From contig NZ_SWJE01000004.1 in the NCBI RefSeq assembly GCF_005144415.1, positions 62,001-126,000 on the forward strand: a stretch of DNA of 64,000 nt. The letters run 5' to 3'. Source of the DNA: Trinickia terrae (GTDB taxonomy: Bacteria > Pseudomonadota > Gammaproteobacteria > Burkholderiales > Burkholderiaceae). Positions within the stretch are counted from its first letter, which is position 1, and each line of letters starts with the position of its first letter. Shown piece by piece: positions 46,773 through 54,493 of the stretch. The position numbers were made by a program, and so were the translations under genes. The notes under the pieces were generated by a model, which saw only the letters and a list, made by a program, of their open reading frames with translations, had not been told where the DNA came from and did no database searches.

Positions 46773-48056
46773 ATGAGTGAAGTCCTTGGAGCCCTGTTCG
46801 CGATATTGGTCGGGCTGATGTACTACCCGAAGATCGCCAATGGCGTTGCTACGGAGCGCCATACGCAGACGGACGTCACGACGGCGATTCAACAGCAGCA
46901 GTGGGTGGCGGCCGTTTCGAATTACGTCACTCAGAATATGACGTCGCTCGAATCGTCAGTGACGACCACACCGACGGTGATACCGGTTGCCACCGTGAAG
47001 GCGGCCAACGTGGGTCTGCCGGTTGGATTCACCGGGACGAATCCATTCAACCAGACTTGGACGGCCGCCGTCACTCAGCCCACTGCAGGCAATCTGCAGG
47101 TGCTCATCTATACGGTTGGCGGCACGCAGATCAACGACCAGGAGCTCGGGTCGATCGCGCGCTCGGCGAATGGGGTGGGCGGCATGATTCCGACGAACAA
47201 CTCCGGCGTGTACTCGGGCGGCGCCGCGACCGCCTATGGCGCCTTTGGCGCGTGGCAGGTCTCGACCGCCGCCTATGGCGTCACGGGGGGCAGCCCGGCA
47301 TCTCTGCTGACCTTCAGCAACGGCGCGTTGACCAGCAACTACCTGTATCGCAACGCCGTGCCAGGGCAGCCGCAGCTCAACACGATGAGCACGAACTTGA
47401 ACATGGGCGGCAACACGATTACGAATGCGCAACAGATCCAGTTGGCGGCGGGCAATGGCGTGCAGATTGGGAATTCTTACGTGTACGGGGACAGCGCGAA
47501 TACGGCGCTTCGCCAGAATGGCGCTGTCTATCTCCAGAACACGGCGGGCACAGCAAACGCGGATCTTATTGCTGGAAATATCACCGCTGGGGGGAACGTT
47601 TGGGCGGCCGGCTACCTGCATGCACAAGGAGACGTGAGTGCAAACGGGAACGTGTCGGCATCCGGGAACGTGAGTGCAAACGGAAATCTCTGGACAAATC
47701 AACAGGTTATCGCCAACGGGACCATCATTTCTTACGCAGGCGCGTCAGCCGGTTCGGGCTGCTCCCAGAATGGGGCGATCGCTAATTCTGGGTCGGGGCC
47801 ACTATTTTGCCAATCCGGTGTGTGGACGGCGGGTGGAGTTTCCAGCGTGGTCCAAGTGGATTCGGGCGGGTGGAGCGCGACGGGGTATGCCGGCTGTCCC
47901 GGCGGATACACGCTGACCGGCGGCAGTTGTGACATGAACCGAGGCGGCGACGGCCGAGAAATTTCCCCACGAATCTGTCAGCCATCAGGAAATGGCTTTT
48001 CTTGTGCGGAAAATAACAGCGGAAGTTGTATTGCCCACGCGATTTGCGTCCAATAG
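46773..48056 (+). CDS. pilV: PilV minor pilin/adhesin with shufflon-determined C-terminus (expressed form A)
   Basis: A 427-residue tip pilin. Prepilin-like start MSEVLGALFAILVGLMYYPK with processing expected after Gly6; helical stem, then a long constant region to residue 345. A tandem-repeat stretch (GDVSANGNVSASGNVSANGN, about 283-305) resembles phage tail-fibre repeats. At Cys346 (47808) an sfx-like site encodes CQSGVW, after which the variable tail begins (TAGGVSSVVQVDSGGWSATG, ending IAHAICVQ, with several Cys). In R64 the variable tail selects recipient cells by binding lipopolysaccharide; the same is expected here. Starts 2 bp after pilM. Confidence 0.9.
   Translation: MSEVLGALFAILVGLMYYPKIANGVATERHTQTDVTTAIQQQQWVAAVSNYVTQNMTSLESSVTTTPTVIPVATVKAANVGLPVGFTGTNPFNQTWTAAVTQPTAGNLQVLIYTVGGTQINDQELGSIARSANGVGGMIPTNNSGVYSGGAATAYGAFGAWQVSTAAYGVTGGSPASLLTFSNGALTSNYLYRNAVPGQPQLNTMSTNLNMGGNTITNAQQIQLAAGNGVQIGNSYVYGDSANTALRQNGAVYLQNTAGTANADLIAGNITAGGNVWAAGYLHAQGDVSANGNVSASGNVSANGNLWTNQQVIANGTIISYAGASAGSGCSQNGAIANSGSGPLFCQSGVWTAGGVSSVVQVDSGGWSATGYAGCPGGYTLTGGSCDMNRGGDGREISPRICQPSGNGFSCAENNSGSCIAHAICVQ
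47808..47825 (+). repeat. sfx-like site S1, inside pilV
   Basis: TGCCAATCCGGTGTGTGG, matching the R64 sfx consensus GTGCCAATCCGGTnnnTGG as I recall it, apart from its first base. Reads CQSGVW in the pilV frame. Confidence 0.85.
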
Positions 48057-48227
48057 CATCGCTTTAGCTTTTAGATGCCAGCGTGGGGCAAATAAGACAA
48101 CAACGCTGCAGGTTTTACCCGCCAATTTGTGATTCCTCAGTGTTGAGCTATTGAAAGCCTCCTTCAGACCCGCCGCTGAACTGACCGAAACTACAACCGC
48201 AATTACGCGCACATCGAGGCGCTGTCC

Positions 48228-48306
48228 TCACGCGTTAATCGGCACCACATAGCCGACATCGGAAGCACGCCGCCTGCGCACACTCCAAACACCGGATCTA
48301 TTGGCA
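48228..48306 (-). pseudogene. Cryptic short PilV tail C with interrupted sfx site S3
   Basis: On the minus strand, TGCCAAT-AGAT-CCGGTGTTTGG (48306 to 48285) is an sfx-like site split by four extra bases. Downstream, in the frame the intact site would set, is SGVWSVRRRRASDVGYVVPI then NA and stop (48228-48230), a tail of about 22 residues. It lies directly after the stop codon of tail B. With the insertion the frame reads CQ-stop, so this module appears disabled unless crossover restores it. Confidence 0.45.
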
Positions 48307-48309
48307 AGG

Positions 48310-48654
48310 TCATTGAAATACGGTAGCCATCACATAAAACGTGCTGTTTGCAGCACCGCAAGCATAAATGTCGGAGAAAATGGTATAGCCGGTATAGGCA
48401 GGGACCCAAAACTCGATGGTGGAGACTTTCGCATAGTCCATGTTGTTGTTGATTTCCTGAGCAACCACGCCAAAACCATTGACGCTTCCGACAAGGAAGG
48501 TGCCATTATTGCCCGGGCACCCTCCTCCCCAAGCGGTGATCAATTCTGCATTGCTATTGTCATTAGCACCGTTCATACCACCGGTAAAGTTCCCAATGGA
48601 CTGATAGCTGACATTCCCGACTCCACCTACGGTTTTCCACACACCGGATTGGCA
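48310..48654 (-). CDS. Silent PilV C-terminal tail B (inverted orientation)
   Basis: A 114-codon open segment in inverted orientation that starts exactly at the sfx site S2 (48637-48654), reads CQSGVWKTVGGVGNVSYQSI and ends in CGAANSTFYVMATVFQ. It has no credible own start or promoter (upstream in-frame residues are SLGIAIIKLRNRRRGLL), so it is read only when inversion between S1 and S2 fuses it to pilV. Rich in Gly, Asn and aromatic residues, like adhesin tips. Confidence 0.8.
   Translation of the reverse strand, partial: CQSGVWKTVGGVGNVSYQSIGNFTGGMNGANDNSNAELITAWGGGCPGNNGTFLVGSVNGFGVVAQEINNNMDYAKVSTIEFWVPAYTGYTIFSDIYACGAANSTFYVMATVFQ
48637..48654 (-). repeat. sfx-like site S2
   Basis: Exact reverse complement of S1; head of PilV tail B. 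Confidence 0.85.
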
Positions 48655-48714
48655 AAGCAGTCCTCTGCGCCGATTTCGCAGCTTTATAATTGCGATTCCT
48701 AGTGACATGACTGG

Positions 48715-49473
48715 ATGCGCCTAAAGCGCACCGACAAACCGGAGAGAATGGTCCCAGCCACAGCGTGCATTGCCGAAGCCAGCGATGCATATCACGTCAA
48801 GACCGCCGCTATCGAGGCGGTTATTGCCCATGGCCTTCCAGCCGGAGCAGTTAGCGCGGGGCGCGTTGGGCCGATGGCGATCCCGGTGCAATGGCTTCCA
48901 GTCTTCGAATTGATGGGGATCAAGAGCGAAGACGTCGTCAACGACGAGTGCCAAAACATCCTTGCGGGCACCTGGATCATGGCCTATATGCAGGCCATCC
49001 AGTCGATGCAGGCAACAGAGGCAAACTACGCCTCGGGGCAGTATGCAGTGCGGTTCCCTGCCTGGCTAGAAGCGCGGCGCAAGACGTGGGCGCCGGTTGT
49101 GCGGCGGGCCGCTCAATTGACGGGTGTCCCCGCCGCGTTGATTGACGCTGTCATCACGGTCGAGAGCAAATATAACCCTGGCGCACGGTCGGGCAAGAAC
49201 GCTATCGGAATGATGCAACTGCTCGACACGACGGCTGCATTGGTCGGTGGCGGCGATCCGCGAAACCCTGAAGACAATATCCTGATGGGATCGAAGTACT
49301 TGGCGCAACTCGCGACAAAGTTCAATGGGGATCTCGCACTTACCTTAGCCGCATACAACGCAGGCCCAGGTGCGGTAACCAAGCGCGGCTATCGCATCCC
49401 GCCATTCCCGGAAACCCAAGCCTACGTCCCGCAGGTCATGGCGCTCTATTCGTACTTGCAGCAGCATCCATAA
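48715..49473 (+). CDS. Lytic transglycosylase (PilT/VirB1-like) located inside the shufflon
   Basis: A 252-residue protein with two SLT-like halves. N-half (about 14-95): CIAEASDAYHVKTAAIEAVI ... WLPVFELMGIKSEDVVNDEC-QNILAGTWIMAYMQ follows VirB1/PilT transglycosylases but lacks the catalytic Glu (AVIAHGLPAG). C-half (about 130-245): LIDAVITVESKYNPGARSGK, AIGMMQLLDTTAALVGG, LALTLAAYNAGPGAV, with catalytic Glu in VESKY. It should cut peptidoglycan to let the pilus or transfer channel through. No signal peptide is visible, unusual for such enzymes. ATG 48748 behind GGAG is an alternative start. Flanked by sfx sites S2 and S4, so it can flip. Confidence 0.82.
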   Translation: MRLKRTDKPERMVPATACIAEASDAYHVKTAAIEAVIAHGLPAGAVSAGRVGPMAIPVQWLPVFELMGIKSEDVVNDECQNILAGTWIMAYMQAIQSMQATEANYASGQYAVRFPAWLEARRKTWAPVVRRAAQLTGVPAALIDAVITVESKYNPGARSGKNAIGMMQLLDTTAALVGGGDPRNPEDNILMGSKYLAQLATKFNGDLALTLAAYNAGPGAVTKRGYRIPPFPETQAYVPQVMALYSYLQQHP

Positions 49474-49479
49474 TCGCTT

Positions 49480-49722
49480 TGCCAATCCGGTGTACGGGTG
49501 GGGCTGGAGAATTCACAGCCACGCGCATATGGGAATGCGACAAGTGATGAGACGGTGGGGTCATACAACTGGTGTTATTTGCAGGGCTTTGACAACTCTC
49601 AAAACAACGCAGTCGGCTTGTGGGAAGTGTCTATTGTCTCGGACGGTGGCCCGAACAATCGGTATTTTTTTCTGCACAATTCCAAAGGGGGCGGCGCTGG
49701 AATTCAGTACGCATGCTTTTGA
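49480..49722 (+). CDS. Silent PilV C-terminal tail D (direct orientation) with sfx site S4
   Basis: Begins with TGCCAATCCGGTGTACGG (49480-49497, an sfx variant), giving CQSGVRVGLENSQPRAYGNA and ending GGGAGIQYACF-stop, 80 residues. The tail is Gly/Asn/aromatic-rich with two further Cys, the style of tails A and B. An independent gene is unlikely: no ribosome site before the internal ATG at 49498. It lies 6 bp after the transglycosylase stop. It would be expressed after two inversions or one deletion. Confidence 0.75.
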   Translation, partial: CQSGVRVGLENSQPRAYGNATSDETVGSYNWCYLQGFDNSQNNAVGLWEVSIVSDGGPNNRYFFLHNSKGGGAGIQYACF

Positions 49723-50044
49723 GCAGACAATTACTTGCCCCGGCGCTTGTCAAATACCGCAATTGGCAAGGCGACCTTGAAACGCCCTGCCATATTGTGT
49801 GGTTTCCGGTCAGCAGCATGCGTCAATGGCAACCCAGTCGCCTACGACAGCAGTTGTTGGTAGGAAATCCGCCTTGCCAGAGGGGGGACGGATGCCAGCC
49901 CAGACCAACGCATTTCGCCCGAGGCGTTTACCTGAGCGGCTTTTGGTCGCTCAAGCCCGAGAGCGAGCAGCAGCGGACCGGACCGCCCAGGTGGCCATTC
50001 ACAACCTGCTATGATTTACGCCGCAATTTGAAGCGAGTACCTGC
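49723..50044. other. Gap between tail D and the acyltransferase gene
   Basis: 322 bp. On the minus strand TGCCAATTGCGGTATTTGA (about 49752-49770) resembles a decayed sfx site. A plus-strand frame stays open over 49620-50048 but begins inside tail D and shows no recognisable domain. A TATGAT hexamer at 50010-50015 may be the -10 of the acyltransferase promoter; I see no good -35. Confidence 0.35.
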
Positions 50045-52054
50045 GTGAACCAACATCAGCCCCGCCATCTGTCTCCTCACTATCGTCCCGACATCGACGG
50101 ACTACGCGCGATAGCCGTCCTCTCAGTCGTGCTTGCACATGCCGGTTTTTCCGCCTTTGCCGGAGGCTTTACTGGTGTAGATGTTTTTTTCACCATATCC
50201 GGGTTCGTCGTAACGAATTCCATCCTCGGCGACCTCGAGCGAGGCGCATTTTCGTTCAAAGGGTTTTATGCGCGTCGTGCGAAGCGATTGGCTCCGGCGC
50301 TTTACGTAGTGCTGGCTACGACCTTTGTGTTCAGCATCCTTTTTTCGTTTCCGGACGACACGTTCCATCTTGCGAAGAACATCCTGGCGGTCGCCACGAT
50401 GACTTCGAACATCTTCCTGTCGAAACAGACTGGATACTTTGACGCTGCAGCTGGGGATCAACCACTGCTGCATACATGGTCGCTATCGGTCGAGGAGCAG
50501 TTTTATGTCGTACTGCCGCTTCTCGTGTACTGGTTGTACCGGAAAGCTCGGAAGTGGCTTGTGCCGACCCTGTTCATTCTTGCGGCGATATCGTTCGGAT
50601 ATGCGGTTGCCGAGGCTCACCGTGACGTGGTCGGCGCGTACTATTTCGCTCAAAACCGCGCATTCGAATTCCTTGTTGGTGCTTTGCTCGCGCTCTATGA
50701 ATCCCGGCGTACGCCCATCAAAAAGCGGCTGTACGATTTCCTGTTTGTTGCCGCACTCGCCATTGTCCTTGCGGCCGCAAACGACAGTACGACGCAGCAG
50801 TTTCCCGGTATCGGGGCACTCGCGCCGTGCGGTGGTGCTCTGCTGTTGATTTTTGCCGGACGCCGCGCGACGTTCGCCCACGTGTTGCTTTCGAATAGGG
50901 CGACGGTATTCGTAGGCCGGATCTCCTACCCGCTTTACCTGTGGCACTGGCCGGTGTATTTTGCGCTGCGCAGGCTCGACCTTGCGTCTGTGGACGGATA
51001 CGTTGTGGGTATTGGTGTATCGGTTCTATTGGCGACGATGACTTACCTCTACGTCGAAGGTGCTGCACGTCGTGCGGTTATGCCTGTAAGACGCGCGTTG
51101 GTCGCGTTCGTCGCGGTGCCAATACTGGCGTCAGGAGCGATAGCTGCCGCAGGGAAAGTTACGGACGGTTTTTTGTTTGCTTATCCGGAGAAGGTCCGAA
51201 ACGATTTTCGCTGGTCGGGGGACGCGCTGTTTGACATGCCTCGCGGCAAGAAATGCTGGTCGAAGGTTGACGTAACAGACGAAGCAAGCTGCACGTTGGG
51301 AGCGCCGGGCTCCAAGGATAAGGCAATACTGTGGGGCGATTCTCACGCCTACCACCTCATCTATTTCTTTGACGAGTTGGGCAAGGCAAAGCATATGGCG
51401 ATCCACGATGTAGGATTCACGCTTTGCCCGCCGATCGAGAATGAACCGCCTAAACCAGGCGACATGACATTGCTCGAGGATCACCTGAAATGCGTCCAGC
51501 ACAACAAAGCCGTGATGGCCTTTGTGATGACGCAGCCGGACATCCGCACGGTATTCATGGCCGCGGCATGGCAGAACTACCAAAACCTGTCTGGCGACTC
51601 CGCGCTAAGCCCGAATCTGCACGGCTTCCTTCCACTCCAGCTTGAAAACGAGCTTGGAAACACAATTGCGAAGCTGACAGGCGCCGGAAAGCATGTCGTG
51701 TTGATGGACGATGTTCCGATGATCCCGGTGAATCTGGTCAACTGTGACTTCAACAACAACCTGTATTTTCCAGTTCGTCGACAGGCCTGTGAGTTTGACG
51801 CGCGAATCGCTCGAGAGCAGCATGCGCCCATACAAGCGATGTTGGATCGTATAAAGACACGATTTCCGCAAATCGACATCATGCACACTTATGACGTCCC
51901 ATGCACGGAAACCACCTGCACGCTTGATTTCGACGGCCGCCCGATATACCGGTTCGACGACTACCATCACTTAAGCGCCTCCGGCAGCTCGCTGCTATTC
52001 CCCAAATACATGGAGAAGCACCCACACGAGCTGGACACTATCCTCGCGCGGTAG
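50045..52054 (+). CDS. Membrane O-acyltransferase with C-terminal SGNH domain (OafA/YrhL type)
   Basis: A 669-residue protein. Residues 1-350 form an acyltransferase-3 domain with about ten membrane helices, opening YRPDIDGLRAIAVLSVVLAH with the usual RPDIDGLRA block, then GGFTGVDVFFTISGFVVTNS. The C-terminal 270 residues are an SGNH-like esterase/transferase domain: Ser block ILWGDSHAYHLIYF and final FDDYHHLSASGS with Asp-x2-His. Such proteins acetylate O-antigen or other envelope glycans. GTG start. Located between shufflon tails and rci; codon use looks less GC-rich than the chromosome. Confidence 0.88.
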   Translation: MNQHQPRHLSPHYRPDIDGLRAIAVLSVVLAHAGFSAFAGGFTGVDVFFTISGFVVTNSILGDLERGAFSFKGFYARRAKRLAPALYVVLATTFVFSILFSFPDDTFHLAKNILAVATMTSNIFLSKQTGYFDAAAGDQPLLHTWSLSVEEQFYVVLPLLVYWLYRKARKWLVPTLFILAAISFGYAVAEAHRDVVGAYYFAQNRAFEFLVGALLALYESRRTPIKKRLYDFLFVAALAIVLAAANDSTTQQFPGIGALAPCGGALLLIFAGRRATFAHVLLSNRATVFVGRISYPLYLWHWPVYFALRRLDLASVDGYVVGIGVSVLLATMTYLYVEGAARRAVMPVRRALVAFVAVPILASGAIAAAGKVTDGFLFAYPEKVRNDFRWSGDALFDMPRGKKCWSKVDVTDEASCTLGAPGSKDKAILWGDSHAYHLIYFFDELGKAKHMAIHDVGFTLCPPIENEPPKPGDMTLLEDHLKCVQHNKAVMAFVMTQPDIRTVFMAAAWQNYQNLSGDSALSPNLHGFLPLQLENELGNTIAKLTGAGKHVVLMDDVPMIPVNLVNCDFNNNLYFPVRRQACEFDARIAREQHAPIQAMLDRIKTRFPQIDIMHTYDVPCTETTCTLDFDGRPIYRFDDYHHLSASGSSLLFPKYMEKHPHELDTILAR

Positions 52055-52360
52055 CGCTTCGTTGATAGCCGTTGCCGATTGCTAGGCCTGCGTGCCATTC
52101 CGGTGTTTGAGTATCGGCTGGATCGATGAGCACGATTGCCATCGAATGGCGGTGGATTCGCGGCGTGCCTGGCTCATTCACTGCGAATGCAGTGGCGATG
52201 ACGGACGGGAGATAAGTCCCCCCACACCGGTGCATCGAGTCGAACGGCTACGACTGCAAATGAAGGGAACGGTGGAAGCTGTATGCGCATGCATTTGTGC
52301 CGTAGCAGCGTGCCGCCTGCCAGCTGAAGCTATAGCGTCGCTTTGGCAAAACGGTACCCA
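52055..52360. other. Gap between acyltransferase and rci
   Basis: 306 bp. It contains sfx-like site S5 and the disrupted tail E (below). The remaining part up to the rci stop shows CCACACCGGTGCAT near 52220, which shares only the CACACCGG core with sfx, and no gene. Confidence 0.4.
52093..52215 (+). pseudogene. PilV tail E with sfx-like site S5 carrying a stop codon
   Basis: TGCCATTCCGGTGTTTGA (52093-52110) matches sfx except A-to-T and TGG-to-TGA. In the PilV frame it reads CHSGV-stop; past the stop the frame continues VSAGSMSTIAIEWRWIRGVP then GSFTANAVAMTDGR and a stop at 52213, a plausible 34-residue tail. Fusion to pilV would truncate the protein right after the sfx-encoded residues. Confidence 0.5.
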
Positions 52361-53674
52361 TCACAGCGGATCTATCACCAGCACATGCGAACTGTCTTCG
52401 TATTCAAGCGGCGGAGTCGGCGCTGGCGCCTTGGCTGACGTTCGCACGAGGTTGACGAGCTCGCGCAAGAGCAGGTCCTTTGCGCGCAGCGAGACTTCCT
52501 CGACATCCCGACCGGAGACCTGCAGATGCCGAAAATCCAGAAACTGCAGCGTAATGCCGGTGTCGCTGGCCGACACCGAGGCGGGGTAGGGCACGACCGC
52601 CTGGACGATGACGCGCTTGCCTTTGTTCAGCGTCTTCTTCCCGTCGAGCTTTTCAACGAGATTGCTGGCCTTGAGGTGCGTATATCGACGCAGCATCTGC
52701 ATCGACTTGTGTCCGCTGATGGTTGCAACTTCCATCATGTCGAGCGTGCCGAGCTCGAATAGACGAGACACAGCCTCGTGCCGCAGATCATGGAAGTGAA
52801 GGTTCTCGATGCCGCACCTTCCAACGAGGTTGCGCCACGCCGATTTGAAGCCGTCCGACGTGTATTTGAAAACCTTGCCCCGCGTGCCGACCCCGAGGCG
52901 CGTGAGCGCGTCGACGGCGCGCAGGCTGAGCGGAACATCGCGCTTCGAACCGTTCTTGGTGATCGGCAGATGCGCGACCCGGGTCCGCAGGTCGATGTGT
53001 TCCCATTCGAGGCCAAGGATCTCGCCCTGCCGCATCGCGGTTTCCAGGGCAAGCACGATGATCGAATAGATATCCTGGTTCCGGTGCGCCGACGCCGCGC
53101 GCAGCACGCGCCGCTCTTCACCCCACGTCAAGCGACGGTCGCGGCCGGGCGGCAGCTTCGGCTTGCGCACGCGCAAGACGGGATTGTCCTTGCAGGCTCC
53201 CCATTCGATGATCGCGATGTTGAGCAGATCGCTGAGCATCGCCAGTTCCAGGCGAACCGTATTGGGCGATACCAGCCGCTTCGTGTGCGGCGCAATCGTG
53301 GCGAGGCGCATGTCGCGATAGTTCGCGACGTCCACGGTGGTGATTTCGCTGATCTTCAGCTTGCCCAGGAACGACCGCCAAATAGGGCGAGCTCGATACC
53401 TCTCCTGCTTGGCGCCGCGCTTATGCGCCGAGATCCGCTCTGTGTAGGTCTTTAACGCTTCCTTGATCGTCGATGTGGGCAGCACGGGTGCGCCCGGAAC
53501 ATCGTCATCGCGTGTGCGTGGTTCTAGCGGTCGGGGAGGGGATGGTGGCGGGGGGGCGGAAGACAGGGCGCCGCCGGCGGCTTGCGCGGCCCCGGAGGCC
53601 GGAAACAAGTCAGGATTCACTGGGTTGGGGATGCGATTGCGTGGAGTCGAGTTCTCGTTCGATTGCGGCCGCAA
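52361..53674 (-). CDS. rci: Rci-type shufflon-specific tyrosine recombinase
   Basis: A 437-residue tyrosine recombinase. The first 65 residues are Pro/Ala-rich and unconserved. The core-binding SAM-like domain is about 70-165 (STIKEALKTYTERISAHKRG), and the catalytic domain has ALETAMRQGEILGL (Arg), FHDLRHEAVSRLFE (His-x2-Arg), ISGHKSMQMLRRYTHL (His, nucleophile Tyr). About 90 residues follow the catalytic Tyr, a C-terminal extension that in R64 Rci is needed for sfx handling. Adjacent to the shufflon as in R64. The start overlaps the XRE gene by 65 bp; an internal GTG (53623) would nearly remove this. Confidence 0.88.
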   Translation of the reverse strand: MRPQSNENSTPRNRIPNPVNPDLFPASGAAQAAGGALSSAPPPPSPPRPLEPRTRDDDVPGAPVLPTSTIKEALKTYTERISAHKRGAKQERYRARPIWRSFLGKLKISEITTVDVANYRDMRLATIAPHTKRLVSPNTVRLELAMLSDLLNIAIIEWGACKDNPVLRVRKPKLPPGRDRRLTWGEERRVLRAASAHRNQDIYSIIVLALETAMRQGEILGLEWEHIDLRTRVAHLPITKNGSKRDVPLSLRAVDALTRLGVGTRGKVFKYTSDGFKSAWRNLVGRCGIENLHFHDLRHEAVSRLFELGTLDMMEVATISGHKSMQMLRRYTHLKASNLVEKLDGKKTLNKGKRVIVQAVVPYPASVSASDTGITLQFLDFRHLQVSGRDVEEVSLRAKDLLLRELVNLVRTSAKAPAPTPPLEYEDSSHVLVIDPL

Positions 53675-53870
53675 ATTCCGTCAGTGATATCCCAAGCGCC
53701 CGGCTGAGTGCGAGCAGCGTGTCCAGGGTCGGCGAAGCCTCGCCGAGTTCCAATGAGGAAATGTACGAGCGGTCGAGGCGAGCGCGGACGGCCAGATCCC
53801 GCTGGGTCGCTTTTCGAGCTTTGCGTAACGAGCGAAGCGCCTTGCCGAAGGCGAGGTTTTGACTGTGCAT
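53610..53870 (-). CDS. XRE-family DNA-binding regulator
   Basis: An 86-residue protein, a single HTH domain: FGKALRSLRKARKATQRDLA, VRARLDRSYISSLELGEASP, TLDTLLALSRALGISLTEFA. ATG 53870 (MHSQNLAFGK) gives a compact domain; ATG 53918 adds 16 residues. Same strand as rci and overlapping its start, so both may be one transcript, and it may time shufflon recombination. Target unknown. Confidence 0.82.
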   Translation of the reverse strand: MHSQNLAFGKALRSLRKARKATQRDLAVRARLDRSYISSLELGEASPTLDTLLALSRALGISLTEFAAAIERELDSTQSHPQPSES

Positions 53871-53968
53871 GCTGGCCGATTGTTTTCGGCCAGCATTGTC
53901 ATTCGAGATAAGGGGCAAAATTCTGGATATACCCAGAATTTCAGGGATATCGCCCCAAAATTTCTTTA

Positions 53969-54493
53969 CTATGCCCCGGCGAAGAAACGGCTGGCGGACG
54001 ACGGCCGATTGGCCATGCTGGCCCGCCGCTGCTGCCAGGTTTCGGGGATGTGCAGCGGCACGATGCGGCCGACGCGGACGGGCTTGCCTTGGCGAACAAG
54101 ACAGAAACCGAGCAGCGTCTCACGCGCGAGGTCGCCGCAGCGCGCGAGCGGCACATGAATTTCGATCGCGATCTGGGGGATGAGGGTATCCATCACCGTC
54201 AGGCCTTCCGTCATCAGCAGCAGGCTGGAGCGATCGTCGTAGCCGTGCAACGCCGCTGCGATCGGCAGGTGCTCGAGCCACGGCGCCTCGCGCGCATCCA
54301 TTGCGAGCATGAGGCCCAGATCGTCGCGTGCGAAGCCGAAGAGATCCGTGTGGGCAGGCGAAATCTGCACTCCGCGCATCGGCGTCTCGATGGCGCGGAT
54401 ACCCGCGTCGCCCAGAGTCGATGTCCACTTCAGGAAGTCAACGCACGCGATAAGCCGATTGGATTCAAAAACAAAGTTTTGTTTGTTTTCCAT
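53969..54493 (-). CDS. Unrecognised island protein (174 aa)
   Basis: A soluble-looking protein beginning MENKQNFVFESNRLIACVDF, with a central hydrophobic pattern (TDLFGFARDDLGLMLAMDAR, MTEGLTVMDTLIPQIAIEIH) and a basic C-terminus (PETWQQRRASMANRPSSASR). No motif recognised. Its first ten codons coincide with an AT-rich island motif (54463-54485), which may mean the true start is downstream or that the site is within the leader. Divergent from the plus-strand pair at 54715. Confidence 0.55.
   Translation of the reverse strand: MENKQNFVFESNRLIACVDFLKWTSTLGDAGIRAIETPMRGVQISPAHTDLFGFARDDLGLMLAMDAREAPWLEHLPIAAALHGYDDRSSLLLMTEGLTVMDTLIPQIAIEIHVPLARCGDLARETLLGFCLVRQGKPVRVGRIVPLHIPETWQQRRASMANRPSSASRFFAGA
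54463..54485. promoter_or_regulatory. Island motif copy 3 (between divergent genes)
   Basis: ATTCAAAAACAAAG then TTTTGTTTG, the same 23-bp layout as the copies upstream of dotD and dotA. It overlaps the start of the minus-strand gene. Confidence 0.5.

Larger units (their letters stand above)
47808..52110. mobile_element. Shufflon region: PilV tail modules bounded by sfx-like sites
   Basis: Five sfx-like sites lie here: two perfect (47808-47825 plus; 48637-48654 minus), one near-perfect (49480-49497 plus) and two altered (48285-48306 minus; 52093-52110 plus). Each is followed in the CQSG reading frame by a PilV-like tail. Inverted pairs can flip the DNA between them and exchange the tail joined to pilV. 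The recombinase gene lies at 52361-53674. R64's shufflon spans about 2 kb; this one is longer because it also contains a lytic transglycosylase gene and an acyltransferase gene. Confidence 0.8.

Noticed and set aside
49752-49770. TGCCAATTGCGGTATTTGA on the minus strand as a sixth sfx site
   Set aside because: Too many mismatches in the core and no PilV-like tail follows it; kept only as a possible relic.
52219-52236. CCACACCGGTGCAT as an inverted sfx site
   Set aside because: Only the CACACCGG core matches; the CAAT part is missing.
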